Shown: piece after piece, positions 44,409-52,880 of the stretch
Numbering within the stretch: position 1 is the first letter of the stretch
Layout of the letters: every line of letters starts with the position of its first letter
NCBI GenBank assembly: GCA_003134685.1
Contig: PLCA01000013.1
Span: 1-64,000, forward strand
Direction of reading: 5' to 3'
DNA from: Gemmatimonadota bacterium
GTDB taxonomy: Bacteria > Gemmatimonadota > Gemmatimonadetes > Gemmatimonadales > Gemmatimonadaceae
DNA length: 64,000 nucleotides
Notes under the pieces: model-generated
Databases searched by the model: none
The model's input: the letters and a program-made list of their open reading frames with translations, nothing else
What the model was told of the DNA's origin: nothing
Translations under genes and position numbers: made by a program

Positions 44409-44825
44409 ATGCTGGCCCACGGCAGCCCGGCACACCGGGCCCGTCGCGGTTTCGTGATCGGCGAGCTGCTGGTCGCGCTGTTACTGCTTGCAGTTGCAGT
44501 TTCTTCTTTGGCCGCTCTCATGTACTCGGTCTCCCGACGCCCCGCGGCGCATGCGGAGACCGAATGCGTGGCCAGCGCAGCGGCAATCGGCAAGTGCGTG
44601 CCGGCTCTGCAGGCAGCCGGGGGTCCGTCCAAGCTCCTTCGCTCCGGGTGCGCGACACGCTCCGTTTATGACCAGCGTGGCTGCAAAGACACAGTCGTAA
44701 CTGTGGATTCCTCCACCGGGACAGTTGTGAAGCCGCGCACCGATTCGGTAGCGATGGCGATGCTCGCGAAGAAGCAGAAGGCGCAGCGCGCGACCGAGAG
44801 ACCTGACAGAGGATTCATTCGCTGA
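44409..44825 (+). CDS. Prepilin-like protein with type IV N-methylation signal
   Basis: 138 aa. RRGFVIGELLVALLLLAVAVSSLAALMYS is a class III/type IV prepilin leader: Gly(-1), Phe(+1), Glu(+5), then a hydrophobic helix. The C-terminal part has four Cys (ETECV, GKCVP, SGCAT, RGCKD) that could form disulfides. It may be a minor pseudopilin, although no pilus or type II secretion genes are nearby. ATG 44409 overlaps a short upstream frame as TAATG. A strong terminator follows. Confidence 0.75.
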   Translation: MLAHGSPAHRARRGFVIGELLVALLLLAVAVSSLAALMYSVSRRPAAHAETECVASAAAIGKCVPALQAAGGPSKLLRSGCATRSVYDQRGCKDTVVTVDSSTGTVVKPRTDSVAMAMLAKKQKAQRATERPDRGFIR

Positions 44826-44874
44826 GTGAGCATGGCCTCCGTCGTTGAACCGCGAATGGCACAGATGTAAGTTA

Positions 44875-44910
44875 GGCGGAAATGCGGAAACGCATTTCCG
44901 CCTTTTTCTT
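44875..44910 (+). terminator. Rho-independent terminator after the prepilin-like gene
   Basis: Perfect 12-bp stem GGCGGAAATGCG / CGCATTTCCGCC with a GAAA loop, then TTTTTCTTTC. It separates the prepilin-like gene from the two-component genes 28 bp further on. Confidence 0.92.
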
Positions 44911-44937
44911 TCAACGCCAGAAAGTCCATCCCGCCCG

Positions 44938-45630
44938 ATGAAAATCCTGGTAATCGAAGACGATCCCACCGTTGGACAGTTCGTCAAACGGGGCTTTGAG
45001 GAGCAGCGCTGGGGGGTGGATCTGGTCGCCAACGGGGACGAAGGGGAAGCGCGAGCCATATCCGAGGAGTACGACGTCGTCGTCCTCGACATGCGGCTGC
45101 CCGGCAAGTCCGGCGCGCAGGTGCTGCACGATCTTCGGGCGCGAGGCTTCGACCGGCCAGTGTTGATCCTGACCGCGCAGGACGCCATCGACTCGAAGGT
45201 CGAGACTCTCCGGGCCGGCGCGGACGACTACGTCACCAAGCCATTCGCGTTCGAGGAGCTGCTTGCCCGCGTGGAAGCGCTGTCACGCCGGCCGCGCGGG
45301 CGCATTACACCAGTGCTGAAGGCGGCTGACCTCACGCTCAACCTGGATACGAGAGAGGTGGCGCGCGGTGGACATGCGATCGAGCTGACGCCCAAGGAAT
45401 ACACCGTGCTCGAGTATCTCATGCGCCACGCCGGCCGAGTCATGAGCCGAACGCTCATCACCGAGTACGCCTGGGGCTATCACTTCGATCCGGGCACCAA
45501 CATCGTCGACGTGGTGATCAACCACCTGCGCAAGAAGATCGACGCAACCAGCGCAAGAAAGCTCATACATACGATCCGCGGCGTAGGGTACGTGATTCGC
45601 GAAGAGAGCGTCGCGGGCAAGGTCGGCTAG
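44938..45630 (+). CDS. PhoB/OmpR-family response regulator
   Basis: 230 aa from ATG 44938. The receiver domain has VIEDDPTVGQF, phospho-Asp in VVVLDMRLPGKSG and Lys in YVTKPFAFEEL. The winged-helix DNA-binding domain reads IELTPKEYTVLEYLMRHAGRVMSRTLI and HTIRGVGYVIREE. The histidine kinase gene begins 6 bp downstream, so the two are a pair. The target genes are not evident, but the adjacent TonB cluster is a candidate. Confidence 0.95.
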   Translation: MKILVIEDDPTVGQFVKRGFEEQRWGVDLVANGDEGEARAISEEYDVVVLDMRLPGKSGAQVLHDLRARGFDRPVLILTAQDAIDSKVETLRAGADDYVTKPFAFEELLARVEALSRRPRGRITPVLKAADLTLNLDTREVARGGHAIELTPKEYTVLEYLMRHAGRVMSRTLITEYAWGYHFDPGTNIVDVVINHLRKKIDATSARKLIHTIRGVGYVIREESVAGKVG

Positions 45631-45636
45631 GGGCAC

Positions 45637-47094
45637 ATGCTCTCAACGCGTGTGAAGCTCACCGCGTCGTTCGTGGCCGGACTGGTCGCGGTTACGGTCA
45701 CTCTGTTTCTCGCTGTGCTTGCGGCTCGAAACAACGCTGTCTACCACGACATCGCGCAGTATGCGGCGGCACAGGGCGATCTGGCCGCGCGCGTGATCAC
45801 GGAGGCCGAACAGTCCCGCAACAAGGTCATGGGCACCAGCGATACCGCCCTCATCGCTCTTCTCGCGCCGAAAGTGGTGGAGCGGCTCCAGTCTGTGCCG
45901 GGATTCATAGTAGTGGTGGATACGACGGGGCGCGCCGTCTATCGCTCCAATGACGTGTTGCGCCTTCAGGGGACCGACATGTCGATACTTCAAACCGAGC
46001 TCGCCGACCTCCCGAAGTCAGGCGAGGCGCTCATCTTCACGCTCGACTCGCTCCAGGAAAAAGTTCTCTTCGTCTCGCATTCTCTGGCGGGGAGTCCGTC
46101 CGGCCTCAGTCGGATCGCCTCGGGAGCGATAGCGACAAGGGCGAGCACCGTTCCGCGCGAATACATGCTCGATGCGCTCGTGATCGTGCCGCTCATCATC
46201 GGCGCGGGGGGAGTGGGGGCGTTCCTTATTCTCGGGCGAACGCAGCGCCAGCTGAACGAGATCACGACGGAGGTAGCCGCCATCACCGATGGCCGCAGCC
46301 TGCACCGTCGTCTTGCCCTCAGCGAAGAGACGACAGACTTCGCGGATCTGGTGACGACGCTGAACGCGATGATTTCCCGGCTCGAAACGTCGTTCGCCGG
46401 GTTGCGCCGATTCACGGCGGACGCGAGCCACGAGCTCAAGACTCCGCTCACCGTGCTGAGGGCTGATGTCGAGCGCGCGATGATGGAGTCGTCGCACCAG
46501 ACGGAGCGCATGATCGCGCTCGAGGAAGCCCTGCAGGAAGTGCGCAGGATGAGCGATCTGGTCGAGAGCCTGCTGACTCTCGCGCGCGCCGACGAGGGAC
46601 GGTTCGATCTGCACCGCGAGCCGGTCGAGCTCGCGCCCCTCGTCCAGGAGGTCTACGAGACAGCCCTCATACTCGGCGAGGCCCAAGGGGTGACGGTGAA
46701 CCTTCCCTTCACGGCCGACGTCGTGGTCATGGGCGACAGGACCCGTCTGAGGCAGCTCTTTCTCAACCTCGTGACGAACGCAATCAAGTACACACCCGCC
46801 GGCGGCAAGGTGGAGCTGGGCGTGGGCCGCCATCCCGACAACGTGACGTTCGCCGTGCGGGACACTGGAATTGGAATCTCCGCGGCGGACTTTCCGCACA
46901 TCTTCGAGCGGTTCTGGCGGGCGGACAGAGTGCGGTCGCGAATGTCGGAGCGCGGAGGATTCGGGCTCGGGCTCGCGATCAGCCAGTGGATCGCGCAGGC
47001 GCACGGGGGAACTCTTATCGCATCGTCGCGCCTGGGGCGCGGAAGTCTCTTTACGGTGACGCTGCCGATCGTTGTCGACGGCCAGCACTCCTGA
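45637..47094 (+). CDS. Membrane histidine kinase (HAMP-HisKA-HATPase)
   Basis: 485 aa. Two membrane helices (~9-30 and ~182-203) bracket a ~150 residue sensor domain. A HAMP linker follows, then the H-box FTADASHELKTPLTVLRADV, N-box LFLNLVTNAIKYTPAGG, and G boxes DTGIGISAADFPHIFERF and GGFGLGLAISQWIAQAHGG. Partner of the PhoB-type regulator immediately upstream. The signal is unknown. Confidence 0.95.
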   Translation: MLSTRVKLTASFVAGLVAVTVTLFLAVLAARNNAVYHDIAQYAAAQGDLAARVITEAEQSRNKVMGTSDTALIALLAPKVVERLQSVPGFIVVVDTTGRAVYRSNDVLRLQGTDMSILQTELADLPKSGEALIFTLDSLQEKVLFVSHSLAGSPSGLSRIASGAIATRASTVPREYMLDALVIVPLIIGAGGVGAFLILGRTQRQLNEITTEVAAITDGRSLHRRLALSEETTDFADLVTTLNAMISRLETSFAGLRRFTADASHELKTPLTVLRADVERAMMESSHQTERMIALEEALQEVRRMSDLVESLLTLARADEGRFDLHREPVELAPLVQEVYETALILGEAQGVTVNLPFTADVVVMGDRTRLRQLFLNLVTNAIKYTPAGGKVELGVGRHPDNVTFAVRDTGIGISAADFPHIFERFWRADRVRSRMSERGGFGLGLAISQWIAQAHGGTLIASSRLGRGSLFTVTLPIVVDGQHS

Positions 47095-47236
47095 TATCAC
47101 CCCAACTGAAGACTACGGGCGGTTAACGATGCGCTAATCTGCGCGTTAGGAGTCTTTCATTCACTGCTAACGCGAGCGCTATTTCATTGTGGGTAGGACT
47201 CCGAGAGGTTGAGTGCGACATCCATTCGGAGAGAAA

Positions 47237-47923
47237 ATGCTCGACACGCTGCTGGAGTCAAAGTCGAAAAGAAAGCGCTCCGCTACGGGTGCGATCGTGA
47301 GCGTCCTGGGTCACACCGCCCTGATCGCGGGAGCTGTCTATGCTACCGCCCAGGCGCGGGTTCAACCGATCGGATCTCCGGAGACAGTTCGGCCCGTCTA
47401 CTTTCCGCAAACTCGGAATCCAACTTCCACCGTGCGGCCGCCGACGGCGCGGGAGCAACCGAACCGCCATAGCCTGATATTCGTCGACCCGCACGTCGAC
47501 ATAAAAGTTCCGGTCATAGACGTCGGTGATATCGTATCGAGGCCGGGGGATTTCAGCCCCGGCCCGATCACAGTCGCCGGGCCGACAGGCACTGGAGAGA
47601 GTGGCGCAAGGCCAACCGATATGCAGTATCGCGCGGATCAGGTCGAGAAGCAGGTCGCGGTGGTGCCCGGCACCTCGGCGCCACGGTACCCTGAGTCACT
47701 CAGAAGCTCGGGGGTGGAAGGGCGGGTGATTGCGGAATTCGTCGTCGACGAGCAGGGACGCGCACAAGAGGGGAGCGTCCGGTTTGTGCGCTCAGATAAT
47801 CAGCTGTTCGAGGATGCCGTGAGGGTCGCTCTTCGCCGAATGCGGTTCGTTCCAGCCGAGGTCGGCGGAAGGAAAGTGAAACAGCTCGTCCAAATGCCGT
47901 TCGTGTTTACTCTATCCCGTTAG
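47237..47923 (+). CDS. TonB-family energy transducer (copy 1)
   Basis: 228 aa from ATG 47237 (GGAGAG upstream). Basic N-terminus (ESKSKRKRSATG), one membrane helix (AIVSVLGHTALIAGAVYATA), a Pro-containing periplasmic linker and a C-terminal TonB_C domain (YPESLRSSGVEGRVIAEFVVDEQGRAQ ... FEDAVRVALRRMRFVPAEVGGRKVKQLVQMPFVF). Closely similar in layout to the next gene, so probably a duplication. It transmits proton-motive force to outer-membrane receptors. Confidence 0.92.
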   Translation: MLDTLLESKSKRKRSATGAIVSVLGHTALIAGAVYATAQARVQPIGSPETVRPVYFPQTRNPTSTVRPPTAREQPNRHSLIFVDPHVDIKVPVIDVGDIVSRPGDFSPGPITVAGPTGTGESGARPTDMQYRADQVEKQVAVVPGTSAPRYPESLRSSGVEGRVIAEFVVDEQGRAQEGSVRFVRSDNQLFEDAVRVALRRMRFVPAEVGGRKVKQLVQMPFVFTLSR

Positions 47924-48029
47924 CTCGAAGTTCTTCAATACTATGTTCATTGATTCTTAATCTTGTGGGTATTCCGCAGGATTCTCGTTGTTACCAGCTT
48001 TCATTCACGGACTTCCCACTGGGTGAGGA

Positions 48030-48731
48030 ATGTTTAACCAACTGATCGAGTCAAAGGCCAAGAGACAGAAGATGGCTGGCGGCACTGCGTTCAGCATCGT
48101 GTTCCATACGGTTCTGATCGGAGCAGCGGTGTACGCGACCGCCCGCGCCGGCGTCAAGGACGAGAAGTCGAAAGCCGAGAAGATTCAGTTCGTCGAGATG
48201 AAGAAGGAGCCTCCGAAGGTTCCTGACAAGCCGCCCCCACCGAAGGAGGTCGTGGTCAAGCCGCCTCCGCCGAAGGGATTCCAGGTTCTTCGCGCGCCCG
48301 TAAGGATCGACATCAAGATTCCAGAGATCGATCTCTCGAAGGCGATCACGAACGAAAACGATTTCAGCGGCAAGGGCGTAAAGGGTGGCACAGGCACAGG
48401 CGTCGTCGGTGGAATCGCCAACACCAATCAGACCTATTTCGAGTTCCAGGTCGAGAAGCCAGCTGAGATGCTCGCCGAGAGTCCAAAGCCGAAGTATCCA
48501 TCGGTTCTGGAGAGCTCAGGCATTGCCGGCGAGGTTCAGGCACAGTTCGTGGTGAGTCTTTCAGGCAAAGCCGACATGGATTCGTTCAAGGTGCTGAAGT
48601 CGACGAACGAGCTGTTCACGCAGGCGGTGAAGAATGTGCTGCCGCGGATGAGGTTCAGTCCCGCCATGATTGGCGGCAAGCCGGTCAACCAGTTGGTCCA
48701 GCAGTCCTTCCAGTTCGCTGTTCCCCGCTAA
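48030..48731 (+). CDS. TonB-family energy transducer (copy 2)
   Basis: 233 aa. N-terminal ESKAKRQKMAGG, membrane helix TAFSIVFHTVLIGAAVYATARA, a Lys/Pro-rich linker (KEPPKVPDKPPPPKEVVVKPPPPKG) and C-terminal TonB_C (YPSVLESSGIAGEVQAQFVVSLSG ... LPRMRFSPAMIGGKPVNQLVQQSF). It begins the run with exbB and two exbD genes, so this is the likely principal TonB. Confidence 0.93.
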   Translation: MFNQLIESKAKRQKMAGGTAFSIVFHTVLIGAAVYATARAGVKDEKSKAEKIQFVEMKKEPPKVPDKPPPPKEVVVKPPPPKGFQVLRAPVRIDIKIPEIDLSKAITNENDFSGKGVKGGTGTGVVGGIANTNQTYFEFQVEKPAEMLAESPKPKYPSVLESSGIAGEVQAQFVVSLSGKADMDSFKVLKSTNELFTQAVKNVLPRMRFSPAMIGGKPVNQLVQQSFQFAVPR

Positions 48732-48751
48732 CAAACTCACTGGAGTAAACA

Positions 48752-49498
48752 ATGCAGCTGTCACTACTCGACATTTACAACCAGATGGGCAACTTCGCGA
48801 AGGGCATTGTGTATGTCCTCGCTATCATGTCGATCTGGACCCTCTCCGTCGCCATCAAGAAGTGGTGGGATCTTCGCCTGGCGCAGCGTGAGACGCGCAA
48901 GTTCGCTCCCGAGTTCTCGCAGTTCCTCGAGGAAGACAATCTTACGGAAGCCGTCACTCTCGCCGACAAGTACAAGAAGTCGCACGTCGCCCGCGTACTG
49001 GGCGGCGCTCTCACCGAGATCCGCCCGCTCATTCAGGATGGATCGGTCACGGTCGGCGATATCAATTCGGCTGAGCGCGCGATCGAGCGCGAGATGCTGA
49101 TGACGATTACAGATCTGAAGCGCGGATTGGGCGTCATGGCAACCGTCGGCGCAACCGCTCCGTTCGTCGGACTTCTGGGAACCACGATGGGTATCGTGAA
49201 CTCCTTCGCCGCCATGGCCGCGTCGGGCTCGGGCGGTCTCGCCTCGATCTCCTCCGGTGTGTCCGAAGCGCTGATCACGACCGCGTTCGGTCTCGTCGTC
49301 GCGATCCCGGCGGTGTGGCTCTTCAACTACTTCCAGATCAAGATCGACAATCTCACGGCCGAGATGACGTACACCTCAAAGGAGATGATCGACTACATGA
49401 TCAAGAACGTCACCGGAACTGGCGAGTTCGGAAGATCGCGCTTCACGCGTGAGTTCAACACGACGGCGACCGCTGGCAACTCGCCAATCTCGCAGTAA
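48752..49498 (+). CDS. exbB: ExbB/TolQ/MotA proton channel protein
   Basis: 248 aa with three membrane helices. The N-terminal helix reads GIVYVLAIMSIWTLSVAI. The conserved core GVMATVGATAPFVGLLGTTMGIVNSFAAMA and VSEALITTAFGLVVAIPAVWLFNYF are those of ExbB/TolQ. It forms the pentameric channel around an ExbD dimer to energise TonB. It lies 20 bp after the TonB gene and is followed by two exbD genes. Confidence 0.95.
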   Translation: MQLSLLDIYNQMGNFAKGIVYVLAIMSIWTLSVAIKKWWDLRLAQRETRKFAPEFSQFLEEDNLTEAVTLADKYKKSHVARVLGGALTEIRPLIQDGSVTVGDINSAERAIEREMLMTITDLKRGLGVMATVGATAPFVGLLGTTMGIVNSFAAMAASGSGGLASISSGVSEALITTAFGLVVAIPAVWLFNYFQIKIDNLTAEMTYTSKEMIDYMIKNVTGTGEFGRSRFTREFNTTATAGNSPISQ

Positions 49499-49517
49499 CC
49501 CCGAGGAGGGCTGAGTT

Positions 49518-50003
49518 ATGGCAATGTCTGCCGGTACCGCGGGGGGAGTGAAGGCGTCACCGAACGTGACGCCGATGATCGACGTGATGCTGGTGCTGTT
49601 GATCATCTTCATGCTCGTCATCCCAGCGATTACAGCCGGTTTCCAGGCGATTCCGCCGACCGGTGTCAATCTCAAGCCTCATCCCGAGGAAGATCAGGAT
49701 CAGGTCCTCGGCATTGATGCGAACGGACAGTACTACCTGAACAAGAAAGCAATACCGAATGCGGAGCTTGGAGAGAGATTGAAGGCAATCTTCGAGAACC
49801 GCCAGGAAGACAAGCTTCTTTACGTCAAGGCGCACAAGGATCTGCAGTACGGAAAGGTCCTGGACGCGCTGGACATAGCGGCCCACAACGACGTCCGCGT
49901 AACGGGAATGATCACGGATCAGCGTCCCGGGACGATCTCCGCGGTTCAGACCGACAATCTCTTCAATGCGCCGGCTGCTCCACCGCCGGGAGGGAAGCAA
50001 TAA
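49518..50003 (+). CDS. exbD: ExbD/TolR biopolymer transport protein (copy 1)
   Basis: 161 aa. One N-terminal helix with the essential membrane Asp in VTPMIDVMLVLLIIFMLVIP, then a periplasmic domain (LGIDANGQYYLNKKAIPNAELGERLKAIF, VKAHKDLQYGKVLDALDIAAHNDV). The stop overlaps the next start as TAATG. The C-terminal tail (FNAPAAPPPGGKQ) is longer than in copy 2. Confidence 0.95.
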   Translation: MAMSAGTAGGVKASPNVTPMIDVMLVLLIIFMLVIPAITAGFQAIPPTGVNLKPHPEEDQDQVLGIDANGQYYLNKKAIPNAELGERLKAIFENRQEDKLLYVKAHKDLQYGKVLDALDIAAHNDVRVTGMITDQRPGTISAVQTDNLFNAPAAPPPGGKQ

Positions 50004-50419
50004 TGGCCATGTCCGGAGGAAATCCCAGCAGCGGCCTGACGAACGAGATCAACGTCACGCCGATGATCGACGTGCTGCTCGTTCTGTTGATCATCTTCAT
50101 GATGGTCATTCCGATGTCGCGGAAGGCGCTCGACCTGCAGCTGCCCGATCCGACTCCACAGCCGGATCAGAGCGGTCCGCCGCCGTCGCAGATCGTGCTC
50201 GAGGTGCTGCCCGGAAACACGTTCAAGATCAATTCACAGCCGGTGTCGAAGGAAGAGCTCGGGAAAAAGCTCAAGGAGATCTACGATCCAAGGCCGGACA
50301 AGATCATTTTCGTGAAGGGCGATCCGACCGTGAAGTACTCTGATGTGATCATGGCGATGGATGTGGCGCGGGGTGCCGGCGTCAAGGTAATTGCCGCAAC
50401 GCCGAAGGATGTGAAATAG
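50003..50419 (+). CDS. exbD: ExbD/TolR biopolymer transport protein (copy 2)
   Basis: 138 aa. Same plan as copy 1: INVTPMIDVLLVLLIIFMMVIPMS with the channel Asp, then a periplasmic domain (FKINSQPVSKEELGKKLKEIYD, VKGDPTVKYSDVIMAMDVARGAGV). Two different ExbD subunits in one operon may form a heterodimer in the ExbB channel. The stop region runs into the third TonB gene. Confidence 0.95.
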   Translation: MAMSGGNPSSGLTNEINVTPMIDVLLVLLIIFMMVIPMSRKALDLQLPDPTPQPDQSGPPPSQIVLEVLPGNTFKINSQPVSKEELGKKLKEIYDPRPDKIIFVKGDPTVKYSDVIMAMDVARGAGVKVIAATPKDVK

Positions 50420-50493
50420 TCACGCGTTATCCTTCTTTCGAGGAAAAGCGCAGGAAGGAAAAACAATGGAAAGGGATCATTGCGTCGCTGCTG

Positions 50494-51180
50494 GTGCACG
50501 CACTGATCCTTTTTCTCATTCTCGCGCCCATCGTCGGGTCATCGGATTTCACGCATGATCCAACGGTCGGGGGCGGCGGCCCCGGACCGGCAGGTGGAGG
50601 AGGCGGGGGAATCAATGGTCCCGGGTCGCGCGAAGAGCATCTCGAGTTCGTGCGCGTGAGATCGGATCCGACGGTGATGCCGAAGCCAAAGCCGCTCACT
50701 GTGCCGCCCGTGAAAACACCAGAGCCGAGGCCACAAGTGGAGTCTCCGGTGATTCCAACGCCCCCACCGGTCAGTGCGGTGACGACGACGGCCAGGGGTG
50801 AGGGAAGCGGGGGCAACACGGGAACGACGGGCGCGGGTCCGGGGACGGGCGGCGGCGTTGGATCGGGCGTCGGCACCGGAAAGGGGAGTAGCGTCGGACC
50901 CGGCACCGGCGGCGGTCCCGCAAAAGATTATCCGCCGACGCTCAGAGATCTGTTCATCCCGCCGCTTCCGGCGCCGGACAGAATAAAGCCCTACCACCTG
51001 ATCGCCTGGTTCGATGTTGACGAGAAGGGAAACGCGACGCTCATCGCGTTCAATCCGTCGAAAGATGGTGGCTACAACCGGAGACTGTCGGAGGTGCTGC
51101 GATCGCTGCGTTTTCGGCCGGGGGTGCACGCGGACGGGACACCCATGCGGGATACAGTCGACGTTCACTTTATTTTTTGA
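50494..51180 (+). CDS. TonB-family protein (copy 3), true start upstream and non-canonical
   Basis: The first standard start is GTG 50494, but it would begin inside the membrane helix. The same frame upstream reads YPSFEEKRRKEKQWKGIIASLL, a typical basic TonB N-terminus, with no ATG, GTG or TTG back into the exbD gene. A rare codon such as ATA 50416 (AAGGA 6 nt upstream) may be used. An ATG with a strong ribosome site at 50466 is out of frame. A Gly/Pro-rich linker and a TonB_C-like end (KPYHLIAWFDVDEKGNATL ... LRSLRFRPGVHADGTPM) follow. Confidence 0.8.
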   Translation: MHALILFLILAPIVGSSDFTHDPTVGGGGPGPAGGGGGGINGPGSREEHLEFVRVRSDPTVMPKPKPLTVPPVKTPEPRPQVESPVIPTPPPVSAVTTTARGEGSGGNTGTTGAGPGTGGGVGSGVGTGKGSSVGPGTGGGPAKDYPPTLRDLFIPPLPAPDRIKPYHLIAWFDVDEKGNATLIAFNPSKDGGYNRRLSEVLRSLRFRPGVHADGTPMRDTVDVHFIF

Positions 51181-51181
51181 T

Positions 51182-51214
51182 TCCGAGACAGAACTACGCG
51201 CTGGAGTAGTTCTC
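51182..51214 (+). terminator. Hairpin after the third TonB gene
   Basis: CCGAG...GAACTAC pairs with GTAGTTCTCGG around an 8-nt loop, with a small bulge. Only a short T-containing tail (TTCAGCTT) follows, so it is a weak intrinsic terminator for the TonB-ExbB-ExbD operon. Confidence 0.45.
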
Positions 51215-51340
51215 GGTTCAGCTTAACGTCGATTCCGAGCGACCCGCTTCCCTAGCAAAGCGCTCCTTGCCCGGGTAACTTTTGCCCGCTGTACAAGGGG
51301 GAACGCACCGGCGAGCAACCGAGCACTTCGAGGGAGAGCG

Positions 51341-52825
51341 TTGACAAGCACGACACCAACGGCCGACACTCCATCGTCGCGCGAGTTCGTCAAGGCGCTG
51401 ACGCTCACCGACGCGACGATGCTGGTCGCGGGCTCGATGATCGGGTCGGGCATCTTCATCGTCTCGGCCGAGATCTCGCGGACCGTCATTTCGCCTTTCT
51501 GGCTGCTCATGGCGTGGGTCGCGTCCGGCGTCGTGACGATATTCGGCGCGCTGGCGTATGGCGAGCTCGCGGCGATGTATCCCCGAGCGGGTGGCCAGTA
51601 CGTGTTTCTCCGGGAGTCCATGGGTCACCTCATGGGCTTTCTTTATGGCTGGACCCTTTTCGTAGTGATCCAGACCGGCACCATTGCCGCCGTCGCCGTC
51701 GCCTTCGGAAAATTCCTCGGCGTACTCTGGCCGGCGATCACGCCCGACCGGTACTCGTGGTTCCCGCAACTGGACTTCACGCTGTCCGGCGCTCCCGTGC
51801 AGCTCGGATTGTCGCCGCAGCGGCTGATCGCCGTCATTAGTATCTGGGTACTGACCTGGATCAATCTGCGCGGCGTCAAGGAAGCCAAGATCGTCCAGAC
51901 GACGCTGACCATCGTGAAGACCGGCGCCCTCGCCGTGCTCATCCTGCTCGGACTCACCATCGGCCGGCACCCAGAGGCCGTCGCGGCGAACTTCTCGAAC
52001 GGAAACTTCAATCCGGTTGCGTTCGTCCCGGCGTTCGTCATCGCGTTCGGATCGGCGCTGGTAGGCTCTCTGTTCGCAAGTGACGCGTGGAACAACGTGA
52101 CATTCGCCGCGGCGGAGGTTCACTCGCCGCAGAGAAATCTCCCGCGCGCACTCATCTACGGGACGGGGCTCGTCTGCCTGCTTTATCTTCTCGCGAACAT
52201 CTCCTACCTGAACGTGCTGCCACTTCACGGAGTGGCGAACGGCGCCACGGCGATGGAGCGCGGGATTCAGTACGCCACACAGGACCGGGTGGCGAGCGCG
52301 GTCGTCGAAACAATTTTCGGGGCAGTGGGCGCGTCGATCATGGCGGCGGCGATCCTGATCTCGACCTTCGGCTGCAACAACGGCCTGATTCTGTCGGGCG
52401 CACGGGTCTACTACGCGATGGCGCGGGACAAATTGTTCTTCGCGAAAGCGGGAACATTGAATCGCCACAATGTCCCAGCGGCGGCATTGATTGCGCAGTC
52501 GGTTTGGACGAGTCTGCTCTGTCTCAGCGGAACGTACGGGCAGCTGCTCAACTACGTCATTTTTGCCGCTTTGATCTTCTACGCGCTGACGACGGTTGGC
52601 CTGTTCAGGCTCCGCAAGCTGCTTCCGGACGCCGAACGTCCTTATAGGGTTGTTGGCTATCCTGTTTTGCCCGCTCTGTACATCATTCTCGCGTCGGCAA
52701 TCGCTGTGATTCTGCTGATCGCGGATCAGACGCGAACCCAGGCTCTTTTCGGCCTCGCGATCGTACTGCTCGGCGTTCCCGTTTATTTCATCTGGCGCAA
52801 AGTGGAATCCGCGCCTGCACGCTGA
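51341..52825 (+). CDS. APC-superfamily amino acid permease
   Basis: 494 aa from TTG 51341, preceded by AGGGAG. About twelve helices. The substrate-site glycine motif of APC helix 1 is clear (MLVAGSMIGSGIFIVSAEI), with YGELAAMYPRAGGQYVFLRE in the helix 2-3 region and FGSALVGSLFASDAWNN in helix 6. The pattern is of the LAT/YfnA-type amino acid transporters. Substrate unknown. A hairpin lies between it and hppA. Confidence 0.92.
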   Translation: MTSTTPTADTPSSREFVKALTLTDATMLVAGSMIGSGIFIVSAEISRTVISPFWLLMAWVASGVVTIFGALAYGELAAMYPRAGGQYVFLRESMGHLMGFLYGWTLFVVIQTGTIAAVAVAFGKFLGVLWPAITPDRYSWFPQLDFTLSGAPVQLGLSPQRLIAVISIWVLTWINLRGVKEAKIVQTTLTIVKTGALAVLILLGLTIGRHPEAVAANFSNGNFNPVAFVPAFVIAFGSALVGSLFASDAWNNVTFAAAEVHSPQRNLPRALIYGTGLVCLLYLLANISYLNVLPLHGVANGATAMERGIQYATQDRVASAVVETIFGAVGASIMAAAILISTFGCNNGLILSGARVYYAMARDKLFFAKAGTLNRHNVPAAALIAQSVWTSLLCLSGTYGQLLNYVIFAALIFYALTTVGLFRLRKLLPDAERPYRVVGYPVLPALYIILASAIAVILLIADQTRTQALFGLAIVLLGVPVYFIWRKVESAPAR

Positions 52826-52833
52826 GCACGAAA

Positions 52834-52854
52834 GCCGGCTCTGCCCGAGCCGGC
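52834..52854. terminator. Hairpin between the permease and hppA
   Basis: GCCGGCTC, five bases, GAGCCGGC: an 8-bp perfect stem 8 bp after the permease stop. No T run follows, so termination would need Rho, or it acts as an mRNA end-protecting structure. Confidence 0.4.
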
Positions 52855-52880
52855 CGCTATTCACCCTTGGAGAATTCAGA

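Noticed and set aside
46018-47100. 360-codon open frame antisense to the histidine kinase
   Set aside because: Shadow of the kinase gene; no motifs and biased composition.
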